Source of the DNA: Campylorhamphus procurvoides
Lineage: Eukaryota > Chordata > Aves > Passeriformes > Dendrocolaptidae
Assembly: GCA_013396655.1 (NCBI GenBank)
Contig: WBMV01000852.1
Location: 620,001 to 684,000 of the forward strand
DNA: 64,000 nucleotides
Reading direction: 5' to 3'
The notes under the pieces are model-generated. The model saw only the letters and a program-made list of their open reading frames with translations, was not told the origin of the DNA and did no database searches. The first letter of the stretch is position 1. The number at the start of each line of letters is the position of its first letter. A program made the position numbers and the translations under genes. This document shows positions 10,801 to 21,870 of this stretch, in pieces.

Positions 10801-12107
10801 TAATTTCTCTAAAGTCACTTAATGACAAGAGTGATTTTACTAGAAAAAGGTTCATCCAGTGATCCCGAGCAGAGTAGATGGAGACTGCTTTATTCATCTC
10901 ATAATTGGTTTCCTCCAAGATAAAGTATGACAGTGAAATGAGGAATAAGGAATATCTTTTGATATGAAATTGTAGGGGAATATATTGGCTTTCTTTTAAT
11001 TTTGTAAAATTAAATTAGCTAACTGGAGGTAAGAAGCAGTGAAGACAAGGCAGCAAAGCTGTCACTTTGGAAGTGTTGATTGCTTGAGTGTAAAGGTTTG
11101 GAGGTCTGGTCTGGAAATCACACTGCCAGTTTATATGAAAACTGTGAACAGCTCCTTCTCCTTAGGGTTTCGTCTTGTGGTATCAAATCCAAGATGAGAA
11201 GGCCCTTTTCTTCCTTCTCATAATGAAAACAAGGCTGAACTTGTGGATACAAAATGCCCTACTGTCTCAGTGGCCTTATCTGAACTGACATTGAGTTTTC
11301 CTTTGGTTCTGAAAGATCTGCAGAACCGTAACTCAGCTTACACTCTGAAACCGTGATCTTTAACACTCTACTATGTAGCTTTCTGTGACATCCTTTGGAC
11401 TTTCCTTTTTGTATTGATAAGGAGCCTTAAAAAAGTTATTCCTGTATAAGAAATTGGTGGTCATTCCCAGCTGGAGGTTATGTAACTGCAGGGATAAATG
11501 CACACATTGGTCAGGTGTGTAGGATCTTGGTGGCTTGGCTACAAGGAGTGGAATTGTTGTGCTGCACTTCACCCTTACTCGCTTATCTTTGTTGGGTGGA
11601 CTGATTTCAGGGAAGACTTTTGAGCATATTTCCTTACCTGTAGACATAGTAATCAAAAGGTTTGGAGAACTGGTGCAGCTCTCTGAAAACCTACTGAAAG
11701 AAGCTCCGAAGTGGTGACGAGGAATGTTACAGAAGTGTTTTGGCCAATGTTATGCGATGTTTTTCAAAGAGCCTCCTTTTGGCCTCTGTACTGGTACATG
11801 GCCTAACTCGGTCTTGCGTGGAGATTCTGAGGCCCTTCTGAGTATGTTAGCATGAATACCAGAAGCAATATCCCTGGGTGTGCTATCAGACTAACACATC
11901 ATTTTTTCAGGATGAGTAGCACAAGCAGGTTGGGTGTTAACCTGGTTATACAGTTCAGTGCCTGCCTGTGGCCCTTCGTGGTGCTCTGTGTGCCCTGCTT
12001 GGCTCCAGGGGCTGAGTGGTACAGTGCAGTGGGAGTGGGGATCAGTCCCCTGGATTGGGGCTGCAGTGCTACTGGGTGCAAATGTGATTCCTCTCAGGAG
12101 TATAAAC
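7836..12107 (+). other. Start of presumed first intron, no gene content seen
   Basis: This stretch is T- and G-rich on the plus strand (line 8461-8520 counts A7 C11 G18 T24), as expected of an intron transcribed left to right. There are no long frames and no convincing exon; the frames of about 90-127 codons on the minus strand at 8.0-10.3 kb reflect the low stop density that this skew gives the complementary strand. Old interspersed repeats may be present but are too diverged for me to name. Confidence 0.5.
7892..7926 (+). other. 8-bp inverted repeat TTGCATGA / TCATGCAA
   Basis: Perfect 8-base arms (7892-7899 and 7919-7926) flank a 19-base loop, 60-90 bases downstream of the CpG island. The arms resemble half an octamer (POU) site. 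The stem could form in RNA if this is transcribed leader, but the arms are short and could be chance. Confidence 0.35.
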
Positions 12108-12190
12108 TGGCATCTGCATCTGTAAAGTAAGATATTAATAGTCTTATTTTCTAAGATGCTGAGTCCCCGCAGTTGCATGTGAAGTTGGCA
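12108..12190 (+). repeat. Possible MIR-like SINE fragment, sense
   Basis: CATCTGCATCTGTAAAGTAAG followed by ATATTAATAGTC resembles the MIR core CATCTGTAAAATGGGGATAATAATAC. A following part, GATGCTGAGTCCCCGCAGTTG, resembles a second old amniote repeat word. Short and diverged. Confidence 0.35.
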
Positions 12191-15100
12191 GTCTCTGTGT
12201 GTGCTTAGCATTTCTAAAAATCAACTCTTGTGTGTGGTTTGCTGGCTTTTGCAAACTCCCGTGAGGGTGTAGTTGCTCTTCCTGGGAGCAGGATTAGTAA
12301 AAGGCTATGTTGTGTACTCTGGCTTGTACTTATTGTTGTAATTCTGAAGTCTCCATGTTGCAAAGGAGCAATCTTGTTCACTAGTAATGTCTAGCAGTAA
12401 AAAATGAGAATCATCTGGAGTAAAAACAGTTGTGTAGGATTTTTTTCTTTTCTGTTCCGAGGCTCTGTTCAATGTCAGTGTATACAGACACACTCCTTAC
12501 AACCGTGTGCTGTATGCAGAGACACTGAGTGTAATTTCGGATTGCTGGAGGTGCATTGCTGGAGGTTTTAGTTGGTGTGGTGTCAGTAGCAGGCCTTCCC
12601 TTCCCCCAGTTTTTCCAGCCTGGCAAGGCAGACACGCAGCTGTCCCTGCAGCTAATGCTGGTGCTCCTTTTAACCCGTTGTGGGTTTGGGGAATGATTCA
12701 GTCACTTCCCCAGCTGCACGCAGAGCTCCCTCCAAACCCACTGACATCAGGCCAATGGCAGATTTTTATGAATTGGGGCTATGAAAGTGCCTGTCAAAAC
12801 TTTTCCTGCTACGTGCCTGCTGGTGGAGACCAGGGAGAGCCCAGAAAAGATCTCTGTGCAGCCTATTCCTGGAGCATTTTTCCAAGGTTAGGAGTTAAGG
12901 GTCAAATATTTACTGTTTGGGAAAATGTAGTGCTAAATACTTTGCCCAGTGCCAAAACCACAGAAATTGTCAAGGTCTAGGGCCCTAAATAGAACCAGTC
13001 GTAAAAGTTGCATCCATTTGACATTAGCAATGTTAAAAGTTCAGGCTCTTCACATGGGTGACCTATCACCAGCAAACTGCGTGGGGAATTCGCTGCATGG
13101 CGAGCACATGTGAGGTGGATTTCAGTCCCCTCGTGGTTCCCTAAAAGTACCAGGCAAAGAAGAGGCGGTTGGATTTCCTGGAAGAAGTTGCCCAGGCTGG
13201 CTGAGGAGAGGAATAACAAGTTTCATAGCTCTTTTGTGGTTTTTGGACAGACTGATTCATGCCTGAGTGTCAGCAAGACTTCTGAAAATACATTTTTGCT
13301 TTGTAAAAATAGTAATAAAAAGATTCAATTATTTTTCATTTATTATTGATATCAGTGTAACTTACAGCTCTCTTGGACAAATGAGCATTTTTGCCATTAA
13401 TTTCAGCAGTTGGGGGAGTGTTAAATGTGGTTGAAAATCTTACCCTTAAAATACCAATTGATCTTAAGAGACATTAATGAATCTGTTGACCCTCCCCCCC
13501 TGCTTCCTGGTCTCTGTAGCTCACAGAGATCATGAGAACTTTTCCTCTTTTAGGTTACGTCTAAATTTGTGGGGAAAAAATAGTTTTGATATTACATAGA
13601 CCTATGGGGGAAATAACAAGAGATCTGGGTCAAAAAAGTAGGACGTGCAAGATTTAGAAGCTGTTGAAGTGTATTTATTTGTCCTATATTAGGTTAAAGG
13701 AAGTATTGGTGCTCTCAGCTTGGCAATGTGTCCTTCAGTCTGCGGTGTGCTGGAAAGGGAAGACAACTGTTAAACAATGAATCACCACTAATTTTTGTAT
13801 GGATGTCCACATTCTTCTCTAGTGCAGAAATTTTTGCGTGGATATTAACACAAACATGAATTCCTAAATACAGACTCTTGGAGATAAATTCTAATTAGGA
13901 AGTGCTTTGTAAAAAATATGGATTTTTGCCATGATGATGTTTGTGAGTCTGTAACGTATTTACTTTGGAGTTACATTTGTTCAGATTTAATACCTTTAAA
14001 GCAAAGTTAGCACAGATGTGGATGGGGTGTTGTCAAACAATCTATTAATGCTGACATGAAATAAATTGTGCTAGAAATGGCTAATGCAATGGATCTGAGG
14101 TTTAGAGAAGCAGGATCCATACTTGCTGAACAACACGAATATTTTGCTGATTCAGATCTGGTACCTGATTTTTCACTTTATTTCAAAGGCACAACTAAAT
14201 TTCACAAGCCAGTGTCTTGTTTAGACTGTAAGTATCTAGCACTGTGTAAGATGAAAAAAGTCAGGAATAAGAGACTTCAGGATGTTGAATTGCGATAAAA
14301 CTTGAACAAAAATATAATCAAACACTGTACTAGGCAGTTTTGGTGAGCTGATAGCAGGAACAGATATTGAAATGTAGCTGATGAATAGAAACCAACTTTT
14401 TTTAACAACTTTCACCATTATAGTAAATATTATTCACAATTATTTGAATTGTAAGAAAAATGCTTTGAATTACTGTGACTGTCTTCCAGGGCAGATTGTG
14501 AAGGGCCTTTGATTACCTTAGAAATACCAATGTGTTTATCTTGCTGTTGGCAAAGTCCATGTTAGTTGGGTCTTCTACATGTGCAAGGTTATTTTGATAT
14601 GGGTTAGTTATTCCTAGTTCATCGAGGCCTTTGTAAGGTTCTTTCTTACAGTACATGTAACACACAGTAAATACATTAGTAATCAAGTCCAAAGTGTCTG
14701 TTCCATTAAAAGACCCCCTTGATCATTGGGTCATCCCATTAAGGTGCCTGGGCACCACAGCACTGCCAGGTGTATTATTTTCCAGTAAAATAGATGGGCA
14801 TTGCTTTTGCCTTAGAAATTAACGCTCTGCTCTCTCTGTGGGTCTGTGGGCTGGGGCACAGCTGGGGACCCACATTAGAGAGATGGTGGCCGCTTGTATA
14901 TGCTATGACACAAAACTGGACTTTCAGAGCTTCTGTATTGACAGAACTGCCGAGAAGAATTTAAAAAAAAAAAAAAAAGGTGAAGAATAAAGGGATGGAA
15001 ACTCTGAGAGGTAGCCAGGGAAAACACTTTCGATGTGTTTTGACTCGCTCTTTGATGCTATGGGTGACTTCATACATGAGACTCGGAGGGCATGTGAAAT

Positions 15101-15933
15101 GCAGTGTCAGACTCCGGCTAAGAGTGCGTCCCTTACGTAGGCTGAGGTTCTCTGTTGTGCCAGCAGCAAGGCTTGTGCACGTTGGATATTGCTGCAGAGC
15201 TCCAGAAAGCTCCATTGATGGTGTTAGAATATGTAAAATCTCATTTGCCTGCTCAGTGTGCCTCCCAGTTTCCCAGCTGTGGCTTGTAACTACCTGCTTG
15301 CGGAACAGAGTTTTTTCAAGGTGAAAAGAAAGAAATGTGCTGGTTTTAAAACCACACGCTCAGAGGTCAGGTTAGTCAGATTTCATTTACGTTAATGTTC
15401 CTGTAAATGCTGAAAGTTTGGGACTGCAATGTACTTCCGTGCACCTCTTGCTATCTACTTTTATGTGTTAATCTGGTGCTATTGGGCCTGCTTGTGTTCT
15501 GTGTGATTAAAATAACCCCCAAGCCTCCCCCTTTGTAATAAAAAGACAAGTGGTACAAGATTGTACTGTTTTTTTTCTTTCTGAAATTTACCCTTCCAGG
15601 GGTCAGGGTGGCTGTGCCCTCTCCTCTCCTTGGCTCTGCTTCCTTGTCTGTTCTGTAGTGTAAATGTGGCAAATTAATGTTGCATACCGGTGTGTTTTGT
15701 GTCCATCTTGACAGTTTGCATAATTTTATTTTTACCCCTTCCTAAGGCTTTGTTTGTGTTTTCTACTCTTTCCCCACCTGGTTGGTTTTTTTCGTGGACT
15801 TTCTCCTTTTTGTCATTTTGGACTTTGTGTTCTCCCCATCTGTTCTCTTGTCAGTGCTTTAAATTAAATTGGTGCCTTTTCATTTCCGTTCTCTCTGTTT
15901 TTTCTGCTTTCTTCCCATTTCTCCTAATATTAG
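12191..15933 (+). other. Intronic DNA, no gene content seen
   Basis: T/G-rich intron-like sequence. A 16-base A run lies at 14,963-14,978. It is followed by a 114-codon frame (14,980-15,324) over a slightly CpG-enriched patch that includes ACTCCGGC, GTGCGTCCC and TTACGTAGG. Neither the frame nor the patch matches a family I know. No splice-bounded exon was found. Confidence 0.45.
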
Positions 15934-15949
15934 TTAAGTTTATGTGTAG

Positions 15950-16063
15950 GATTTGTTACTGAGTGGCCCTCTTGAGCCAGAGGGGTTGGATGGGTTTGGA
16001 TGGTGCAGCCAGGCTGCTGAGGAAGTCTCTATTTGCCGGCTGTGCATCTGGCAGCGAGCGGAG
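15950..16063 (+). other. Weak candidate cassette or alternative first exon
   Basis: A pyrimidine-rich tract (15,890-15,930) ends in TAG at 15,931-15,933 and again at 15,947-15,949. A donor-like GAG|GTGAGC falls at 16,063/16,064. Between them the sequence is richer in G and C and in CpG (CCGGCTG, GCAGCGAGCGGAG) than its surroundings, and one plus frame stays open throughout. The encoded peptide has no recognisable motif. The acceptor choice is uncertain, so this is only a prompt for checking RNA data. Confidence 0.18.
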
Positions 16064-17654
16064 GTGAGCGAGGGCTCTGCCTGTGACTGGGATGGGCACA
16101 CAGGAGAGGACAAATTTTGGCAGTGCTTTATTTGATAAAAATAATCTTGGCTTTAGGTATAAAGCATTGATCCAACTCTTGATGAAGTCAGAGGGAGGCT
16201 TTGGAGGGAGTTGGTGTGAGCGTTTAGTGCGGACACAAAAAGCTGAGGAATTGAAAACCTCTGCACGAGATGAGGTTGGCTTTGGGCTTTTCAAAATAAG
16301 ACGTTTTATGCAATAAGCTTTTATTGACATCAAGACTTAAAATTAGCAAAAACAAAGTCGGTCATCCTGAAATCAGTGGCAGCCTTATCTTACTGTTTTT
16401 GTTGTGGGTAGTGTTGACAAGTCACATGCCCCATTGTTCTGGGTGAACAAACACCGCTTTGAGGCTGTGAGCTGGGACGTGCGCACAGGCGCCGCTGTCC
16501 TGCCCGGCACGGATGAGCATGTGGCATTGTGACTTTGGAGCTGAAAGGTTGTCTTTAAAGAGTTCACAGCTAGCAATTGCGTATTATACAAAATAATACC
16601 TTGCTTGGTATCTAAGCACCTTTTTTTTATTTGGTGTCTTGTTGTCCAGAACCTGAGAAAATAAACTCAGGTGTTTAATGCATCGTAAACTCTCTCCTAC
16701 CTTGCTGTCCAGTGAAACCTATGGATAGCAGACTTGCATTCTGCCGCTTATGTGGATGGGCTTGGGACAGAGAGTGTGCACGATGTTCTTTCTCAAAAGT
16801 CAGGAAAAGATTTTGACTTAAAAGTCTTCCAGGTGTAAGTCCTTTACCTCAAAGCTGTTGACGCTTGAGATGATAATAGTGAATGTCATCTCTACTGAAG
16901 TCACAGTTTAGTGGATCACCTCTAAGTTACTCTTGTCATGTATAAATCCCTGTAATCAGGGTATGTGTAGTGTAACTAAGATGGATGCAGTAGAGACTGG
17001 CTGCAGGAGCAGACTTGGCACGTGGAGGCTGTGGATGTAATCATCCAGCCGTATCTGGGGGAGAATTCTTTTGAAATTGCTCTGAGTTTCACTTAATGAA
17101 GAGCGGAAAGATTAGTTTTTCCTGCCCACAGTGATTTTTATTATGTTGTGGTTTTTAGTACATCTTAATAATACCAGTGTACGTCATTGTCTGATCCATA
17201 CTTTTAATTTGTAGAGTAAGTTTTGTTTTTTTCTCTTTTTGTCAGCTCGTAGTCTTCCTTTTTCCTGTTTGGAAACTGGTGCTTCCTGTATGTTTTATAC
17301 CTATATAAGAGCGTTCACCAAAATGGTCTTGAATTATCAGGGTTCCATAGCCGGTATTACCAAGATGCTTTCATGTGCAATGGCAAGAAAGGTGATAGAA
17401 ACTTTCAAGCTGGTAGAAATTGTCATAGCTTGATACAGAGAATTATGGAATTACTTTCTGGTTATAAATTCTTTCTCTACATTTTTAAGAGGCCTCTAGC
17501 TCTGGGGTGGATTCCCAAAGACACATCTCTGTTCCCCACACCCAAAATTTTGCTTTTCTGAGTTGACCTAATATACATGTATGTAACAGATAACTATGTT
17601 TACTTTAGTTTGCATCACTGAAGATTTTCTGTCCGCATAATGATTAGGATAGAA
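16064..17654 (+). other. Intronic DNA, no gene content seen
   Basis: T/G-rich intron-like sequence. A short CpG-containing patch (GACGTGCGC, GGCGCCGC, GCCCGGCACGG) lies at about 16,475-16,515. No exon, RNA gene or repeat family is recognised. Confidence 0.45.
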
Positions 17655-17755
17655 AGCTGGTGTCAGGATTATCTGCTATTTCTGCCACTGCGTGACCTTA
17701 GCAAATGGATTAACAAATTTACCCATGCACCAGTGATTTAATACTTAACAGGAGC
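17655..17755 (+). repeat. MIR-like SINE fragment, sense
   Basis: The run TTTCTGCCACTGCGTGACC, then TTAGCAAATGGATTAAC, matches the MIR core words CTCTGCCACTTGCTGTGTGACC and TTGGGCAAGTCACTTAAC. Diverged, edges approximate, identified from recalled consensus. Confidence 0.5.
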
Positions 17756-18609
17756 TTTTTCAGACCAGTTCAGTGCTCTGAGACCTTCTGGTGAAAGGCT
17801 GCATAGCAGTGTAAAGTGGCTTTTGTTTAATTTTTCAGCCTTTTCTTTCTTGGAGTTTTCAGTTTAGGCGAGTGCTCCGTTCATATGCATTGGTTTTGTC
17901 TGTGTCTTTTAGTTTTCTTTTAAGCTGGACAAAACATAGTCCTTCACATTGGAAATATTTTCTGGTAGTGCCAGTACATGTTGAAATCAGGCTACCTGGC
18001 TCATAAAGTGAGGTGTATTTGTGTCCTTGGTGACATAGAAACGCAACCTTGTATGAAGTTTTGAGATACGTATGCTTTTTCTGGACTTTGGCAGCTTTTT
18101 GGGGGTGAGGAAAGGCTGAACTTCCATGGTGGAACCACTTCAGGGATGGATTTTAGAGCATAGCTACCCAAGCAGCCACTTGACTCAGCAGTGTAGGTGG
18201 GAAGGGGGGTAGTGGGACCCTTAAACTGACCTTGTTCTTGATGGACCAGAGATACAAGAAAGTTTTTCTTCTAACAGGGTCCGTGACTTCACTGCTGATA
18301 CAGTGACTTATTGTACCTAGAAACATCACCTCTGGAAGGACGGGTTAAAGCCAACAGCTGTCTGGGGAGGGGGATGTATATATTAAAATCCAGGTAGTTT
18401 TGCTGTACCAATTTCCAACAGGGCTGTACAAATACCTTCATTGGTACTGTAAAGGTGGTGGTGAACTTTAGCTTAACCATAGGAGTGAACGTGTCTGAGT
18501 TAGGTGAGGGTGGGCCATGAACTTCTTATCTCAGCTTTGCTATCAGACAGAATCTTCCCAGGCTGCAGTGGGATGGCTGATAGCTCAGCCAGTCTGACAC
18601 CAGCCAGTA
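17756..18609 (+). other. Intronic DNA, no gene content seen
   Basis: Strongly T-rich intron-like sequence (line 17821-17880 counts A7 C10 G12 T31). No exon or named repeat. Confidence 0.45.
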
Positions 18610-18700
18610 GTGATCGTGTGACTCGAGCTGTCTGGCTGCTTGGGTTTGCCCATGTATAAAATAAAAATAAATGGTGACACCGTCTTTGTGATGTACTTAT
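18610..18700 (+). repeat. MIR-like SINE fragment, sense
   Basis: GTGTGACTCGAGCTGTC, then TGGGTTTGCCCATGTATAAA with an A/T-rich ATAAAAATAAATGGTGACACC, follows the MIR order GTGTGACCTTGGGCAAGTC, CCCCATCTGTAAAATGGG, ATAATAATACTGACC. Diverged and short. Confidence 0.4.
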
Positions 18701-21559
18701 AATTTCATTTGGGCAGGTCTTCCTTTATAACTTCCTAAATGGTTCTTGTTTATAATTTTATAATTAAATGTATTAAAGCTTGTATTAAAATCTTTTTTTA
18801 TGCCCTTTACTGGCAGCCAGTGGTGTTTTCCTTGTCTGAGGGCATTGCTTTCAGGTGAGTGCCAGTATTGGTGTCTCCTAAAGCACACCTCAGTCCTGGC
18901 TGTCGCAGTTGTGCTTGTGGCACTGATGAGCACACACTCCCAGTTAAATTACCTTGTTTTCATACATTGTTTGCATATTTTCTGTCTGCTGGAAAATGAA
19001 ATTTTAGAGAGTGTTTTAATTTTGGGGAATCTCTTCCGTTTGGAACAGTACTTAATATTGTATATCTTTGGTTTTGCTCTTGTAAATTGTACTTTACATA
19101 GTGACTTTTCTTATTTTCACTATACTATACTCTGAAAAGTTAATTTGGAAAAGAAAGTCCTGCCAGCACTTCAATAAATCCCTTAAACTTTACAAAAATG
19201 TATTTACGCTTGCTGGCAGCATGGCTTGAAGTTAAAAGTGGGAATTTATAGTAGGTTCACATTTTTGTTTGGAATGACTCCAGAAAGAAAGTGTTTAATT
19301 CCTGTTTAGTGTAATATATATCTATACATCTGCAGATATAGCTGTTGGTGTAGTCGAGCCCTAATTGTTTAAAAAAAATAGCACTTTTAAGTGTGATCCT
19401 TGTGTATCTTTAGAAGAGCTGAGTGAAGCCCTTAGTTGAACCATTTTCTTGTGTTCTGAGGCATTTCACATGCTCTTTGTAAGAAATATATTATCACACC
19501 ATTGAAGTCAATTCAGGTTCTCTGGAAATGATCCAGGAAGGAAAGAAAAATATTAGTGTGCATGTTGAGGGAAAGGGTTTCCCTTTATTTCAGAATTTGC
19601 TTGTCATGTGTAGCAAATAAGCTATTTTCAGATGCATTAAGGCTCTGTGAAACTAATTTTCAGGGCTGACAGTTTTCTAGTCCTGGGTTAAGCAAAAAGA
19701 TTTAAATTTAACGTTTCCAATTTTTTTTTGTTTGTTTTAAATAGCAAGGGTTATGCACATTTGCTCAGTTATAATTTGAGTGCCATGTGTGTTTCAGGAG
19801 AACTGAAAAATGAACTGTTTAAAATGATGATGATGGGGTAGGGTTTTTTAGCCAGTCATTTGTCGCAGTGTCTGAAGTGTTTTGTTGCCAGTTGAAATAC
19901 TGGAATTTAGCAAAGTAGCCTTTGCTCGGGAGTCTTAAATATTTGCAATGTGTTGTTTATTTGGTTTATGAAGTTTTGTGCTGTTTGAACACTGGTTTTT
20001 GTTTTAGCTATGAGTTTTGGCAAAGCACATTCTAGCATATGTAGTCAGTCATCAACAAACTAGAGGCCACTAATGTTTTAGTCTTGCAGCTGTATCGAAG
20101 TGTGTAAAGTTAAAATTAAAACTGAATGTCTGCCTGTGCAAATGTATCTTGGACTTGTGCCCCACTGGGACCTTCAAGATACCCATGTAAAAATTCTGTC
20201 TTCTGTCATTAAAGCAGTGACTATCTCAGGTTTTTACGACCTTAATCTTTTAATTGAGGAGGGGTTTGCAGGTTTCTAGGCCTGGTTTGTGGCCGAAGAC
20301 CAGTGCTGCACATACAAACCTGTCCTGAGCTGGGTTCCTGCTCTCCGGAGTGAGTGGAGCTTGAGTGGTTTTTGCAGGATTTAGTGTGCTCCCTGGGGAG
20401 GGCAGGGATTTGGCAGAAGGCGGCCCTTCGGTAGCTGTGTGCTCTTCAAAGTTACGCAAGCTGGGCTGTTTAGCAACCGGCTTGTGAAGTCTGCACACAG
20501 GCTACAGGAGGGTGGGGACGAGGTGCAGTGAAGAGGAGCCCCAAGATCAAGGGCTCTTCTTTCAAGGCTGCTCAAGGCACGTGCGGAGCACCTGGGGCGA
20601 CGGGCACTGGGTCAGGGTGTCACCCCAAAGGAAGCCCCATGGCAAGGGCAGTCTGGGTGTCCTCTAGCTGGGGTCAGCAGGAGAGGAGGCTGGAGCCTTC
20701 GCCCAGACAAAAGGGTTAACTGGGCTGTGCTTGAGCACATCCCTTCTCCAGGAAACTGCCTCCCTCTGTGCCAACCTGGGACCTGCCCTTTGTTCCTCCT
20801 CTCCTCTGATTTAGCTCCCAAACCCATGGCATTTTCCCTGCACCTGTCCAGAGCGCTTCTGTGTTGCTTCTGAACCAAACTCTTTGCCTCCCCATTATTG
20901 CCATCACAGAGCTGCAGTTTAAAAAATTAATATTTTTTTGTATATTTGCACATATTTCAGTTTATTTTCCTTATTTAGACTTTTAGCATCTTGATAACTC
21001 AAAACCTCAATTGGCTTTGTTTGGAACTGTGTCTTCCTCAGGCAGAAATCAGACCTGAAATGTATTTTTCTGAAGTTTCTGAAGGAAAAGCTCTGTGGCA
21101 GCATTTCTGTGTTGTTGAGATTAGCTCTGAGTTTCCAGATAATGTAATTTTCTTTTTTAAAAGAGCTCCCCTCCCCCCTCCCCGGCAAGCCCTAAAGTAT
21201 TCTTTGTGTGAATGTACTATATGATCTCTAATTATATGATCACATACCATTCCACAAATAGTGCAATACAATAGCATAGAATTATTCCTAGGATCTTGTA
21301 GAGGTCTATTCACCAGACTACCTTAAACCCTGAGCTTGCAATTTGTTTTGTGTAAATCGACTCCTTCGCCTCCCAGAAGCCGTGTTTACTGTAGCTCTGC
21401 CTTAAAGCCCAGGTTCAGAGCTTGTTATGGAATCAGGGTTTGGGATGTCAGCCTTGAAAGTTGCCATTTAACTGCTCTTATACAGCATATGCATGTTAAG
21501 TAGGATAGCAGGGTAACAGTGAAATTGCTCACCTAGGTCTGCAGATGAATTACCATAAT
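18701..21559 (+). other. Intronic DNA with one GC-richer patch
   Basis: No gene is recognised. ATTGAAGTCAAT at 19,501-19,512 is a perfect palindromic word common in old amniote repeats. A GC-richer block lies at about 20,240-20,870 and produces several short frames on both strands without recognisable motifs; it could be an unrecognised element or simple local GC variation. Confidence 0.4.
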
Positions 21560-21870
21560 TAACTGCTTCTTCCCATGAATTGCACCTAACGAGGGCTGTG
21601 CTGTTGGCTGGAAATAAATTGCATAATGCATTGCTGTTGACTAAATTATTTACATACCTCAGAGAGGAGATGGTATAAAAAGGCTGCAGAATAAGTGCTG
21701 GACCATTATGAAAAAGAAATGGGGGGAGGGAATCACAGCTAGAACATGGTGTAGCCTGCCTTCTCCTGGGTCACCGAGGAGCTCTGTGTCCTGTTTGCAA
21801 TACAGTGTGTGCCTCCATGGTTACATATTTATCACATTGCATTGCATAATGTATGTGTGGAGAAAGCAGA
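21560..21870 (+). promoter_or_regulatory. Candidate conserved enhancer (POU/homeodomain-like words)
   Basis: The stretch contains TTGCATAATGCA at 21,619-21,630 (almost palindromic), TTGCAATAC at 21,795 and TTGCATAATG at 21,842-21,851, words that resemble POU or C/EBP sites. ACTAAATTATTTACATACC (forkhead- and homeodomain-like) lies at about 21,640, and a good TATA box word, TATAAAAAG, at 21,674-21,682. Dense words of this kind are typical of developmental noncoding elements in introns of regulatory genes. Conservation cannot be seen from one sequence. Confidence 0.3.

Noticed and set aside
21038..21313. Minus-strand peptide with C-x-x-C and H-x-x-x-x-x-H spacing resembling a zinc finger
   Set aside because: The spacing is not that of a proper C2H2 finger, there is only one such unit, and the frame has no splice signals or homologous flanks.
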